Positions 17,388 to 26,830 of a DNA stretch of 64,000 nucleotides are shown one piece after another. The stretch is from Natrinema sp. CBA1119 (GTDB lineage Archaea > Halobacteriota > Halobacteria > Halobacteriales > Natrialbaceae). The position numbers were made by a program, and so were the translations under genes. Each line of letters starts with the position of its first letter. Positions within the stretch are counted from its first letter, which is position 1. The notes below the pieces were generated by a model. It had not been told where the DNA came from. It searched no databases and saw nothing but the letters and a program-made list of their open reading frames with translations. Where the stretch lies: assembly GCF_002572525.1 (NCBI RefSeq), contig NZ_PDBS01000008.1, forward strand, positions 186,001 through 250,000, read 5' to 3'.

Positions 17388-18856
17388 CGGGCATTCGACG
17401 TCGCATCAGTTCGCTCTTCAAAGGGCGTGAGGAGTTCGACCTCACGTCGGGCGGCATCGGAAAACCGCTCTTCTTCCTGTCGATGCCGATCGTCGTCACG
17501 AACCTCTTTCAGACCGCGTACAATCTCGCGGATACGTTCTGGCTCGGTCAGTACAGCACGGACGCGCTCGCGGCGATCAGCTTCGCGTTCCCGATGGTGT
17601 TTCTACTGATCTCGCTCGGAATGGGCATCTCAGTCGCCGGAAGCGTTCTCGTCGCCCAGTATACGGGTGCTGGCGAGGAGACGGAAGCCGAATACGCCGC
17701 GTCACAGACGATGACATTCGCCGGCATCGCGTCGGTCATCCTCGGCGTCGTCGGCTATCTCTTCGTCGGAGACTTCCTCGGATTCATGGGCGCGTCTCCC
17801 GACGTGCTCCCGATGGCCTCGAGTTACATGGAAGTCATCTCGCTGGGTCTTCTGTTCATGTTCGGGTTCGCCGTGTTCGTCGCGCTCATGCGAGGCTACG
17901 GAGACACGATCACACCGATGCTGGTCATGTTCGGCTCGGTGGTTCTCAACATCATCATCGACCCGTTCCTGATCTTCGGGTGGACGGTCGTCGAGAACGC
18001 ACCGCTCGTGGGCACCATTGCCTTCCCCGAACTTGGAATCGAAGGCGCCGCGATCGCGACGGTGTTCTCTCGTGCGCTGGCGCTGGTCGTCGGCCTCGCG
18101 ATCATGTTTCGCGGGGAGCGTGGCGTCCAGATCAATCTCCGAGACATGGTGCCCGATTTCACCTATCTCCGCCGCCTCGCCCGAATCGGCGTCCCCGCCT
18201 CGATCGAGGGGACGGGACGAGCCGTGTCGATGAACCTGCTGTTGTTCATCGTCGCGTTCTTCCCCGATACAGTCGTCGCCGCGTACGGGATCGGCACGCG
18301 CGTCTTCTCGGTCGTCTTCCTGCCCGCGATCGCGGTCGCCCGCGGTGTCGAGACGATGACCGGACAGAACATCGGTGCGGACAAGCCAGATCGAGCCGAG
18401 CAGGCGACGGCGCTCGCAGCGAAGGCCCTCTTCGGTATCCTCACGGGTGCGGGAGTTCTCATCTGGTTCGGTGCGGCACCTATCGCCGACCTGTTCACGA
18501 CGGATCCCGAAGTGGTCGAAATCTCCACGGAGTTTCTGCGCTACGTCGCGCTGACGTTCGGGTTCATCGGAATTATGCGGGCGTACACGGGTAGTTTCCG
18601 CGGTGCCGGGAAGACGCTCACTGCAGCAGCGATCTCCGTGCTGATGCTCGGGTTCATCCGCTTCCCGATCGCGTGGGTTTTCGCCAGTTCGATCGGCGAA
18701 TCGGGCATCTGGCTCTCGTTTGCCGCCTCTAACGTCGCCGGTGCGGCCATCGCGTACGCGTGGTATCAGCGCGGGACCTGGCGAGCGGGAGATCTGACCG
18801 AATCGGACGTCGGCATCGATGAGACCAGTGTCGAGGTCCCGACAACGGACGACTAA
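17384..18856 (+). CDS. MATE family efflux transporter
   Basis: 490 residues, twelve membrane helices. MATE-like signatures are PIVVTNLFQTAYNLADTFWL in helix 1 and the repeat of this pattern in the second half (GVPASIEGTGRAVSMNLLLF). The family exports cationic drugs and metabolites in exchange for Na+ or H+. It is translationally coupled to the upstream TetR gene, and the prenyl-synthase-like gene follows after five bases. This three-gene unit is likely one transcript. The C-terminal 25 residues are acidic, as usual for haloarchaea. Confidence 0.93.
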   Translation: MTGIRRRISSLFKGREEFDLTSGGIGKPLFFLSMPIVVTNLFQTAYNLADTFWLGQYSTDALAAISFAFPMVFLLISLGMGISVAGSVLVAQYTGAGEETEAEYAASQTMTFAGIASVILGVVGYLFVGDFLGFMGASPDVLPMASSYMEVISLGLLFMFGFAVFVALMRGYGDTITPMLVMFGSVVLNIIIDPFLIFGWTVVENAPLVGTIAFPELGIEGAAIATVFSRALALVVGLAIMFRGERGVQINLRDMVPDFTYLRRLARIGVPASIEGTGRAVSMNLLLFIVAFFPDTVVAAYGIGTRVFSVVFLPAIAVARGVETMTGQNIGADKPDRAEQATALAAKALFGILTGAGVLIWFGAAPIADLFTTDPEVVEISTEFLRYVALTFGFIGIMRAYTGSFRGAGKTLTAAAISVLMLGFIRFPIAWVFASSIGESGIWLSFAASNVAGAAIAYAWYQRGTWRAGDLTESDVGIDETSVEVPTTDD

Positions 18857-18861
18857 CGACG

Positions 18862-19686
18862 ATGGCTCACAACCTCTCACTCACTGACCGACGGACCGAA
18901 ATCGACACCCGACTCGAGCGGGCGCTCGACGGGACAGAGAGCGGTCGGTTAGCTCCCGCCTCGACGGCAGTTCTGGAGCGTGATACTCGGTGGTACGGGC
19001 AACTGGTAGCCCTCTCTCACAACTCTCTGGCGACGACGGCGGATCGAGCGGTAGCGGTTCCCGCAGCGACAGCGATCGAACTGCTTCGCGGATACCTTCG
19101 GCTTCGCGAGGAACTGATACGCCAACTCGACAACGAGGCCATTGATTCGTTGCAGCGGGAGGTGACGCCCGCATTGCTGGCCTCGGACTACCTCTATACG
19201 TCGGCGTATTCCACGCTCGGAACCCTTCCCGCGGATTGCATCGCGGAGTGCGTCGAAGAACTCACGACCGTCTCGGAGTCGATCATCGAGGCGTTGGGAA
19301 GCGACTGTCTGCAGTCACCACCGTCGCCGGCCGAGTACTGCTCGGCTATCGATAACACTGCCGGCGCGCTCGGTCGAGGGGCTGCCGTCATCGGTGCAAC
19401 GCTGGCGGGTATCGACGGCCCAGACGGCGACCACTTTGCGACACTGGGGCGTGGATTCGGCACGGTCTGGAAGATACAGGATATCCTCGCTTCTGATGGT
19501 CTCTCTGTCCGGACGGGGACAACACTCACTGAACGCCGACTCCGCCAGCACGCGAACCGACGCCTCCGAGAAACGGACCGCGCGCTTCGACAGCTTTCGT
19601 CCGCTGTCGACGTCCCCTCCTTGCGAGCGTTCGGTGCGGAAACTGTGTCGGAGAGTATAGCAGGTCGCAGCAGCGACGAATCGTAG
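18862..19686 (+). CDS. Polyprenyl-synthetase-like protein lacking the catalytic Asp motifs
   Basis: 274 residues, all helical. Segments ALLASDYLYTSAYSTLG and GRGFGTVWKIQDILASD align with the LLAGDYL and G..FQ..DD parts of isoprenyl diphosphate synthases. The first aspartate-rich motif (DDxxD) is absent (the region reads SHNSLATTADRA), and the second is reduced to QDILASD. It is therefore probably not an active prenyltransferase and may bind isoprenoids or act as a partner protein. It starts five bases after the MATE stop, so it is the third gene of the TetR-MATE operon. The fold assignment is inferred from these motifs only. Confidence 0.6.
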   Translation: MAHNLSLTDRRTEIDTRLERALDGTESGRLAPASTAVLERDTRWYGQLVALSHNSLATTADRAVAVPAATAIELLRGYLRLREELIRQLDNEAIDSLQREVTPALLASDYLYTSAYSTLGTLPADCIAECVEELTTVSESIIEALGSDCLQSPPSPAEYCSAIDNTAGALGRGAAVIGATLAGIDGPDGDHFATLGRGFGTVWKIQDILASDGLSVRTGTTLTERRLRQHANRRLRETDRALRQLSSAVDVPSLRAFGAETVSESIAGRSSDES

Positions 19687-19958
19687 CAACAGCGACTGAT
19701 CACAGCGGCCAGTATGAGTGAGTGGTCGCAACGAAGCAGCGCCGCGTGATACGGTCTCCCTCGAGTCGGCACCAGCGAAATACGACGCCTCTCGTTTGTG
19801 CCTGGTCGTGCTTCTCACTCTCGAACGCCGCGTCTGGAACTCTCCGTCCGCTGCAAACTGGTGTGTTCACGGTGCGCAAAATTGAATCCACCTCGCTCCG
19901 ACGAACAGTCGTTATCGCCCGATACTCGTACTACCGCGAACAGCGACTACCGGGTCGG

Positions 19959-22103
19959 TTACTGCAGGCTCGGATTCGAGCCGGTGGTCGAACCGACGGT
20001 GCCCTGATCGAACGTCGTCCCGGTGATCGATTTCAGCCGGTCGACCAGCGAGTCCTTTTTCGGTTCGCCCATGAGGGCGACGTCGAGGACCTCACTGATG
20101 TTCGAACAGGGGATGATCTCGATCATCTCCTCGTACTCGTCCTCGATCATCACGTCCTGCTCGTTCGCTTCGGGGATGATGACCGTGGTGCAGCCGGCCT
20201 TCGCGGCGGCCTCGATTTTGTGGGTGACCCCGCCAACTGGCAGTACGTCGCCGCGCACGGAGAGCGAACCGGTCATCGCGATCGACTGGTCGACCGGGAT
20301 GTCCTCGAGTGCGCTAATGACGGCGGCCGCAACCGTAATCGAGGCGGAGTCGCCGTCGACACCGCCTTCGCCGGCCTGAACGAACTGGATGTGGACGTCC
20401 TTCTCCGAGAGATCGACGTCGGAGAACTTCTTGATGATCGCGGAGACGTTCTGGACCGACTCCTCGGCCATCTCTTGCAGTTTGCCGGTCGCGATCACCT
20501 GACCGCCGCCCTGTGCGGGCGCGATCTCGGCCATCACGGGGAGCATAATACCCGAATCCTCGCCCATGACGGCGAGGCCGTTGACGCGGCCCTCGACGCC
20601 GCCGTCGTTGACCTGTAGCTCGTAGTCCTTGCGGCGCTCGATGTAGTCGTCGGCGAGCTGTTGCTCGATCGAGCGCGATCGGTCTTTGGCCCGAAGAACG
20701 TCGTCTCGAGTGGTGTACTCACGATCCTCGGCGCGGGCGATGTCTCCCGCGACGCGGATCAGCCCACCGAGGGTACGGAAGTGCAACGTGAGGTGGTTTT
20801 TCCGACCCGAGCGCCGCTTGGCCTCGAGGAGGATCTCCTCGACGGCGTCGTCGGTGAAGTGGGGGAGGCGGCCGTCGCGTTCGACCTCCTGGGCGATGAA
20901 GCGGGCGTATTTGCGCCGCATTTCGGGGGTGTCCTCGATGGTGTCGTCCATGTAGACCTCGTAGCCGTACCCCTTGATCCGGTTGCGGAGCGCGGGGTGC
21001 ATGTTCTCCATGGCGTCGAGGTTCCCCGCGGCGACCATGATGAAGTCACAGGAGACGGGTTCGGTCTGGACCATCGCGCCCGAGGAGCGCTCGGACTGGC
21101 CCGTAATGGAGAACTCGCCTTCCTGAATCGCCGTCATCAGCTTCTGCTGGGTCCGGATGTCGAGCGTGTTAATCTCGTCGAGGAACAACACGCCCTTGTT
21201 GGACTTGTGGATCGAACCGGGTTCGACCCGTTCGTGACTCGGAGTTCCCATGCCGCCGGACTGGAACGGGTCATGGCGGACGTCGCCCAGCAGCGCGCCG
21301 GCGTGGGCACCGGTCGCGTCCTCGAAGGGGGCGACGCGCTGCTCGCCGTTGTTGACGAGCAGGTTCGGCACCATCGCATCCCCACCCTTGCCCATGGTCC
21401 GAAAGATCAGCCAGATGACCCCCGCTGCAAGAAAGCCGAGCAGGAGGGGACCGACGAAGATGGCGTAGCCGATGATGGCTGCGATGATGACCCACATCAG
21501 GATCGAGCGCCGCCGGTTGTGCTTGTTCGCCTCCTCCCTGTGAGCGTCGACGATCTGCTCCCCTTTTCCGGCAGGGACGGTCCGTACTTTCGGCTCGTTG
21601 TCGTCGTCCGGATTGGGATAGACTAAGACGTCCTGTAGGTCTTCCTGCGGAAGCAGTTGGCTCATCGCCTTCGCCAGCATCGATTTGCCGGTCCCCGGCG
21701 AGCCGATCATCATGACGTGGCGGCGCTGCTTCGCCGCTTTGATAATTATGTCTCGTGCTTCGTCCTGACCGATGACCTGATCGACGAGTCGGTCGGGGAC
21801 TTCGATATCCTCCGTCGAGTCGATCTTCAGACCGCCGAGAAGGTCGTCCTCGGCGATCTCCTCGTCGACCTCGACGCCGGGATCGACTTCGACCGTACTC
21901 CCCAGATCGTCGACGGTCTCGATATCGTCTCTCTCCTCCTCGTCGGACGACGACTCGAACTCGTCGCTCGGATCGTCGACGTCGGGACGACGGTCGCCGT
22001 CTTCCTCGAGCGGCGACTGATCTCCCTGCCGCTCGGACCGTTCCTCGTCGGCGGTGTCCGAAGCGTCTTCGGGAGAGTCATCAACGTCTGTATTGTTACT
22101 CAT
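19959..22103 (-). CDS. lonB: ATP-dependent protease LonB, membrane type
   Basis: Archaeal Lon of 714 residues, a hexameric AAA+ protease anchored in the membrane. Order of parts: a long acidic tail (1-100), Walker A GSPGTGKS (134-141), two membrane helices inserted after it (about 200-240), Walker B-like VLFLDEINTLD, sensor residues, then the protease domain. The catalytic dyad is Ser586 (in VDGDSASI) and Lys629 (in GGVTHKIEA), a spacing of 43 as in bacterial Lon. In Haloferax volcanii LonB is essential and controls membrane lipid and carotenoid levels. A TATA-like box (AGTATATCT, reverse strand, 22143-22151) sits about 40 bases before the ATG. Confidence 0.96.
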   Translation of the reverse strand: MSNNTDVDDSPEDASDTADEERSERQGDQSPLEEDGDRRPDVDDPSDEFESSSDEEERDDIETVDDLGSTVEVDPGVEVDEEIAEDDLLGGLKIDSTEDIEVPDRLVDQVIGQDEARDIIIKAAKQRRHVMMIGSPGTGKSMLAKAMSQLLPQEDLQDVLVYPNPDDDNEPKVRTVPAGKGEQIVDAHREEANKHNRRRSILMWVIIAAIIGYAIFVGPLLLGFLAAGVIWLIFRTMGKGGDAMVPNLLVNNGEQRVAPFEDATGAHAGALLGDVRHDPFQSGGMGTPSHERVEPGSIHKSNKGVLFLDEINTLDIRTQQKLMTAIQEGEFSITGQSERSSGAMVQTEPVSCDFIMVAAGNLDAMENMHPALRNRIKGYGYEVYMDDTIEDTPEMRRKYARFIAQEVERDGRLPHFTDDAVEEILLEAKRRSGRKNHLTLHFRTLGGLIRVAGDIARAEDREYTTRDDVLRAKDRSRSIEQQLADDYIERRKDYELQVNDGGVEGRVNGLAVMGEDSGIMLPVMAEIAPAQGGGQVIATGKLQEMAEESVQNVSAIIKKFSDVDLSEKDVHIQFVQAGEGGVDGDSASITVAAAVISALEDIPVDQSIAMTGSLSVRGDVLPVGGVTHKIEAAAKAGCTTVIIPEANEQDVMIEDEYEEMIEIIPCSNISEVLDVALMGEPKKDSLVDRLKSITGTTFDQGTVGSTTGSNPSLQ

Positions 22104-22309
22104 AGAACTCGATTCAGTATCGAAGACGAGGGGATTGCGACAGATATACTTTCTCCATAGGGGAGATAGTAGCAGTTGCGTACGTCGTGGAATACAACGG
22201 CTATAGCCGGAAAACGGGCGGCCGATGGGACTCCGCGTTCCGTCCGTGGGAAAGCGGAGGGATCATCAAATTACGCGAACGGGTGGAGCGTGTCATAGAA
22301 TCCATCTCA

Positions 22310-22733
22310 TAATATCTCACAGCCCGGATCGTTTCCTCGCTCGTAGTTGGTGATGGCAACGACGAGTCGTAGACAGAGCGCAACAAATACTTCTGTTCGT
22401 GCGTGAACCCGGCCTCGGGCGCGGACGTGCCCGAGGCCGCAGTCCTTGACCGCGTCGTTGGTTCGTTCGACGCCTGTCCGGTTGTTGTACGTCTCGTCCA
22501 AGATAGATTGCTTCAGCTGAACGTCCTCGCTATGTTCCTCAATGCGATCTTCGACCCTGTACCCGATGTCTTTCGGGTCGTCAGTGTTTCGTGGATTGTA
22601 CGGAGCGATTGGCACGACCCCTGGGCCAGCAGGTGGTCGTGCCAATCGAGGACGTGCGTCCCGACGCGTACGCTCCGGTCGCGGGCTGACAGCCAGCCCG
22701 CGACCTTGGGCCGGCGAGTCTTCAGTAACAGCA
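22310..22733 (-). pseudogene. Transposase C-terminal remnant, frameshifted (reverse copy)
   Basis: The reverse frame ends with APYNPRNTDDPKDIGYRVED, then ERTNDAVKDCGLGHVRARG and finally LRLVVAITNYERGNDPG, the well-known end of a haloarchaeal DDE transposase. Upstream, the sequence LDWHDHLLAQG continues in another frame because one G is missing in the G-run near 22620. The N-terminal half of the enzyme is missing. The remnant therefore is not functional. A second, shorter remnant of the same end lies on the other strand at 23781. Confidence 0.75.
22607..22648. repeat. Perfect 14-bp inverted repeat in the transposase remnant
   Basis: CGATTGGCACGACC (22607-22620) and GGTCGTGCCAATCG (22635-22648) are exact complements with a 14-base loop. 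A second stem, TCGCGGGCT/AGCCCGCGA (22679-22687 and 22695-22703), follows. Confidence 0.8.
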
Positions 22734-22831
22734 CTCGTCAGAAACCGCTTCAACTCCCTCCTTCACGCTGAGGTCAACACTCAGTTTTCAGCGCACCTAA
22801 ATACTTTATATGAACCACATCAAAATCAAAT

Positions 22832-23734
22832 ATGAAATATAATACCGAAAACTCGGTAGTTTCACCGGATGGATTGGGTCCTCGATTCGGCGTGCTCGTC
22901 GGCAGCTACGTAGCCGCGCTGATTGCGCCGACGCTTACTCTGTTCACTGTGGAGTATTTGGGCTTGCGCAGCAAAGTGCTTGCATTCGCCGTTCTAGGAA
23001 CGATCGGTATTACTATCGGTTCCGGGACGGCATTCCTAACAACCGACAACGGACAAATAGCCTCTTGGCTGAACTCAGGTTGGGTAGCCTGGCTCTTCCC
23101 GCTTCTCGGACTCGTTCCAATGATGGCTTACCATTTTAGTGTCCTCGAGGTGGTCGCTGTCTATCTCATTGACCCGGCTTCCATCCCCGTGTCAAGTCTC
23201 GTCGGTGCGACTGGGTTCCTACTCGGGATTGTCGCAGCTGTGGCAGGTGAGATTGCCATACTCACGGCTCGTAATCGGGTTGCGTCTTCCGCTATCGCAT
23301 CCGAGAACGTCCTGATAGAATGGACTTCCAGGTGGCCGCGGGCTCACAGAATAAAAGTGCAGATATTCACCATGGTCACTGGATTGGTCCTAGTTGGGCT
23401 ACTTTCATTTTGGCTTCCTCCACATCTGACTGTGTTAACTGCTCTCGTTGTCGTCGTCACAGTATCTAGTACAACAAACACAGTGCTGTCTGATAGAGCC
23501 TATAAGCTTACTCCGGCTGGGTTAGAGCTTCGTCGGAGTGGAGGTGGAAAACTTGTCACCTGGCGCCAATTTATACCAATGTCACAGATAAAATACGTTA
23601 CAGTATCGGAGTACCATGTAATATTACATCGATCCGGTCTTTTACCGAGTATTCGATTCGATCGAAACGATCTCCGGTTTGATGACGAAGAAATCATCAA
23701 TAATCTCGAAGAATACCTTGATAGACGAGAATAA
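22832..23734 (+). CDS. Membrane protein of unknown function, low GC
   Basis: 300 residues: about six hydrophobic segments (residues 20-45, 50-70, 85-110, 125-145, 185-205 and 208-225), then a soluble C-terminal part of about 75 residues. That part reads like a small PH-like domain (YKLTPAGLELRRSGGG, then PMSQIKYVTVSEYHVIL). I do not recognise the family. Base composition is clearly more AT-rich and codon choice more relaxed than in neighbouring genes. An AT-rich promoter (AAATACTTTATATG, about 22799-22812) precedes the ATG. It lies between two inverted transposase remnants, so transfer by a mobile element is likely. Confidence 0.7.
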   Translation: MKYNTENSVVSPDGLGPRFGVLVGSYVAALIAPTLTLFTVEYLGLRSKVLAFAVLGTIGITIGSGTAFLTTDNGQIASWLNSGWVAWLFPLLGLVPMMAYHFSVLEVVAVYLIDPASIPVSSLVGATGFLLGIVAAVAGEIAILTARNRVASSAIASENVLIEWTSRWPRAHRIKVQIFTMVTGLVLVGLLSFWLPPHLTVLTALVVVVTVSSTTNTVLSDRAYKLTPAGLELRRSGGGKLVTWRQFIPMSQIKYVTVSEYHVILHRSGLLPSIRFDRNDLRFDDEEIINNLEEYLDRRE

Positions 23735-23780
23735 GGTGACACAGATCCGTCCCATAGCGTGATAACCCTGCCTCACGGAG

Positions 23781-23870
23781 CGTCTTCTTGCCCTGTGCTT
23801 TCGCCTCGTCGTCGCTATCACAAACTACGAACGCGGAGACAATCCGGGAAGCACGATCATCACGATGTGA
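23781..23870 (+). pseudogene. Transposase C-terminal remnant, forward copy
   Basis: About 28 codons reading LALCFRLVVAITNYERGDNP and ending at TGA (23868-23870). This matches the end of the reverse-strand remnant at 22310-22400 and has no upstream portion. The two remnants point outward from the gene at 22832. Confidence 0.7.
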
Positions 23871-23955
23871 GAAGAGTTCTATGACACCCTCGAACGGGTG
23901 AGTAAAACGGTTCCACTAACCGAACCGTTATCCCTCGTAGTCACCGAGATCGGAT

Positions 23956-24984
23956 ATGGAACTCTCTGCCGTAGATCTCTCTCCGGTTCCCGACGACGGC
24001 ACCGCGACCGATGCCTACGCGAACACCGTCGAAGCCGCACAGCAGGCCGAACGACTCGGTTACTCGCGGTTCTGGGTCGCCGAACACCACGGAATGGCGA
24101 GCAGGATCGCGGGGACGACACCCGAAGTGTTGCTCGGGCACCTCGCCGCCGAAACCGATTCGATCCGCCTCGGCTCCGGGGCGGTGTTGCTCAACCACTA
24201 CAGCCCGTTCAAGGTCGCCGAACAGTTCGGCGCGCTGGACGCGCTCGCACCGGGTCGCATCGACGCGGGTCTCGGGCGGGCGAACGGGTCGCCGGCCGCC
24301 GACCGGGCCCTCGAGACGGACCGACGCGTGCAGAATCCCGACGACGACCACGCCGAGAAAATCGAGGCCGTCATCGATCACCTCTACGACGACTATCCAG
24401 AAGGGCACGCCTACAGCGACCTCGAGCTCCCGCGCTCCGGCGAGGCCGAACCGGTGCCGTGGGTGCTCGGCTCGAGTCCCTCCAGCGCGGCTATTGCGGG
24501 CGAACTCGGCTTGCGGTACTGTTTCGCGGCGTTCATTCGGCCGCAGTTGGCCGCGCGGTCGCTCGAGGAGTATCGCGAGCAGTTCCAGTCGTCACGGCTG
24601 GCCGACGGCATCGACGAGCCCCAGGGGATGATCGCGGTGAACGCGGTCTGTGCCGAGACCGACGAGGAAGCGGCGCGGATACGAGCGGTGGCCGAGGCGT
24701 CGTTCAAGCGGATGCAACGCGGAGAGGTTGGCACCACACCGTCCATCGAGGAGGCCATCGACGAACTCGGTGGCGTCCCGGAGCCAACGCCTGCAACGCT
24801 CGGTCCCGACGAGTGGCCACGCGCCATTTCCGGCGATCCGGACACGCTCGCGGGCCTGTTGGAGCAACTCGCTGATCGCGTCGGTGTCGACGAAGTGATG
24901 ATCCAACACGTCGTCGCCGACCACGACGATGCGCTCCGCTCTCACGAATTGCTTGCCGATGGCATCGGCCTCACGTCTCGCTGA
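23956..24984 (+). CDS. LLM class flavin-dependent oxidoreductase
   Basis: 342 residues with the bacterial-luciferase-like TIM barrel pattern. The N-terminus is MELSAVDLSPVPDDGTA, then the AERLGYSRFWVAEHHGM motif and the glycine-containing stretch PGRIDAGLGRANG. It belongs to the alkanal monooxygenase-like MsnO8 type. It uses reduced FMN or F420; the substrate is unknown. The ATG at 23956 gives the usual short N-terminus before the first beta strand. It stands alone, just downstream of the transposon debris. Confidence 0.9.
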   Translation: MELSAVDLSPVPDDGTATDAYANTVEAAQQAERLGYSRFWVAEHHGMASRIAGTTPEVLLGHLAAETDSIRLGSGAVLLNHYSPFKVAEQFGALDALAPGRIDAGLGRANGSPAADRALETDRRVQNPDDDHAEKIEAVIDHLYDDYPEGHAYSDLELPRSGEAEPVPWVLGSSPSSAAIAGELGLRYCFAAFIRPQLAARSLEEYREQFQSSRLADGIDEPQGMIAVNAVCAETDEEAARIRAVAEASFKRMQRGEVGTTPSIEEAIDELGGVPEPTPATLGPDEWPRAISGDPDTLAGLLEQLADRVGVDEVMIQHVVADHDDALRSHELLADGIGLTSR

Positions 24985-25516
24985 CGGGGGCTGCCAGCGT
25001 CGGAGACCGCTGTCGGAATTCGCGGCTTTCAGCGGAGCGTCTCCTCCTGGTGAACCGCTCCCCGGACGTTCCCTCCCAGCGATTGGCAGCCGCCAGTATC
25101 CCTTCCAAACGAGCGATCTGCCTTTTCTCGTCCCAGTCCCGGAATGGGAACGAACGATCGTTCACGAGTATCGAAGCCAACGACACGTCCGAATCGGAGA
25201 ACGGGCTCGCAGCAGTCGTCGGTCGACCCCCGAGCAACGTCGGCCGGAGGCCAACCATCCGATTTTCTCTCATCATCCGCTGAAGGGCTGTTCCATACCT
25301 CTCTCTGACTCCGTTTTCGGAGGAGTACGCGATCTACGGACGTCACAAGCGACCCGAAAGATCGGTTGCTCGCATCGATACCCACGAACGAACTCGAGTG
25401 ATGCGAGCAGAGTATCGCTGGAGCGGACTGCTCGATACGAAACCTATTATAGTTACTAATAGGCAATTATGATGCCAATATTAGTTATTTATGGGGGTAC
25501 TCTCCGAAAACGGAGT
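24985..25516. other. Intergenic region with promoter elements of the DUF2061 gene
   Basis: 532 bases. The first 450 show no convincing gene on either strand; frames present are rich in Ser/Arg and lack acidic bias. The last 75 bases are AT-rich and hold an inverted repeat, a TATA box and a small hairpin. Confidence 0.45.
25443..25515 (+). promoter_or_regulatory. Inverted repeat, TATA box and hairpin before the DUF2061 gene
   Basis: CCTATTA (25443-25449) and TAATAGG (25457-25463) are perfect complementary arms. GTTATTTAT (25484-25492) is a TATA-like box 25 bases before ATG 25517. CTCCG/CGGAG with an AAAA loop (25502-25515) lies between them. Confidence 0.5.
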
Positions 25517-25756
25517 ATGGGACGGAACGTGGTTTCCCGGTCAGCTATTCAGGCCCGGAAACGGGCTATCGTCAAAACGCTCTGCTATCGGCTGTTCATG
25601 ATGCTGATCACGATACTCGTCGCGTGGTTGATCGTCGGTGATATAAGCGCCGCGATAAATATCGGTCTTATAACTAATCTACTGAAGACGGGGACGTACT
25701 ACGTCTATGAGCGGACATGGGACCACATCACGTGGGGGGTACTGCCTGACTCGTGA
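25517..25756 (+). CDS. DUF2061 small membrane protein
   Basis: 79 residues with the DUF2061 pattern: a basic N-terminus (QARKRAIVKTLCYRLFMM), a membrane segment (LITILVAWLIVGDISAAINIG), a second one, and the ending YYVYERTWDHITWG. Function unknown; in bacteria the domain sits beside sulfate assimilation genes or is fused to adenylylsulfate kinase, but no such genes are near here. An earlier in-frame ATG at 25469 would add 16 residues. The TATA box at 25484 lies between the two candidates and favours 25517. Confidence 0.8.
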   Translation: MGRNVVSRSAIQARKRAIVKTLCYRLFMMLITILVAWLIVGDISAAINIGLITNLLKTGTYYVYERTWDHITWGVLPDS

Positions 25757-26830
25757 TCTCCGTCGGGTCCTCGTTCTTCATGCCACTCGGCGTCTGGGCC
25801 GATGAAAGTACTCGTTCCATTCTCAGATTCGGCCGATTCGGAACCGCGCGAATCGGTTCATCGGAGGCGGGGACGAGCGGCGCCTCTGTCGCCGAGCAAT
25901 GGCACTGTTCGGAGTAGATTCTTTCAGTAGATGCATCGCTCTGCAACCACCGTTCGGCGGTTATCGAATCCCGTCCCTATAGTGCTGCTAGAACAGACAC
26001 TTCCTCCATTCAGTAATTTAAACTATGTGTTTGTCAGTGTGTCGGTTTTCATGCATGTCGTCTCGAAATCGGAGTTCGTGACAATGGAGTGTAGCGTTGA
26101 ACCGGGATGTGGACCCGACGGGAACGCGGCGACTGAGATATCATGTTTCCGTTTGAACGCAGTGAGCCGAGAGATGGTAGTGGTGTCTCTCGAGACGGGA
26201 AACGTCGAATTCGGCGGAGTGCGCTGGCCTTGAATCGATGGGAGCATACAGCCGGTCGCGCTGAGTGTCGAGTCGGATCGCAGTTTCATCGGCCGAAACG
26301 CGATTCAGTTGCTTCCGTCGACCGGCCGTCGGTCAGCGTTCTGTCCCCGATTTTGGCTCGTCGACTCCGCCCGATCGATACCGAACACCTCTGAAACAGC
26401 GATAGTATTAGAATGCGGTACTATGGGCAGGTGAAGCGGGATGCTCGATCGAACGAGTTCGCGCGGTGTCGCTTCGCACGCCACGGAGTGCGATCACTCG
26501 CGGAAACGGGAGTCGACAGAGCGATGACGGGCCGACGTGTGACCGAATGGGAGTCGAGACTGATCTCGTGAGGGATATTCGCGAATATTTTGGCGTCGAT
26601 AGAACTCGTTTCCGAGTCCGACAGTGACTCCGCGGTCTCTCTGACAGCCAGTATTGATGCCGTCGTCGCGCTACACAATCGGACCGGCTATTTTAACGCC
26701 GTGGACGAACAGTAGACTTTACTCGAGAACGCGTCCCGTTTCCACAAAGAGTACCAGATTTAGTTGTAGGTGTGGCAAATATGGCCGCCATCAGGATATT
26801 AACTGCCGTAATCGGCTATGGAGAACGTGT
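25757..26830. other. Gene-poor stretch, 1,074 bases, upstream of the urease region
   Basis: No frame with haloarchaeal coding character extends for more than about 40 codons. A short frame from ATG 25803 begins MKVLVPFSDSADSEPRES, faintly like the start of a universal-stress protein, but soon turns into Arg/Ser-rich sequence. Composition is somewhat lower in GC than the urease genes. Confidence 0.45.

Noticed and set aside
19722-20618. Long plus-strand frame opposite lonB
   Set aside because: A shadow of lonB; the reverse strand encodes intact Lon motifs, and the plus frame has no recognisable domain.
25803-25931. Truncated UspA-like start MKVLVPFSDS
   Set aside because: Similarity covers only about ten residues and then turns into low-complexity sequence; probably chance.
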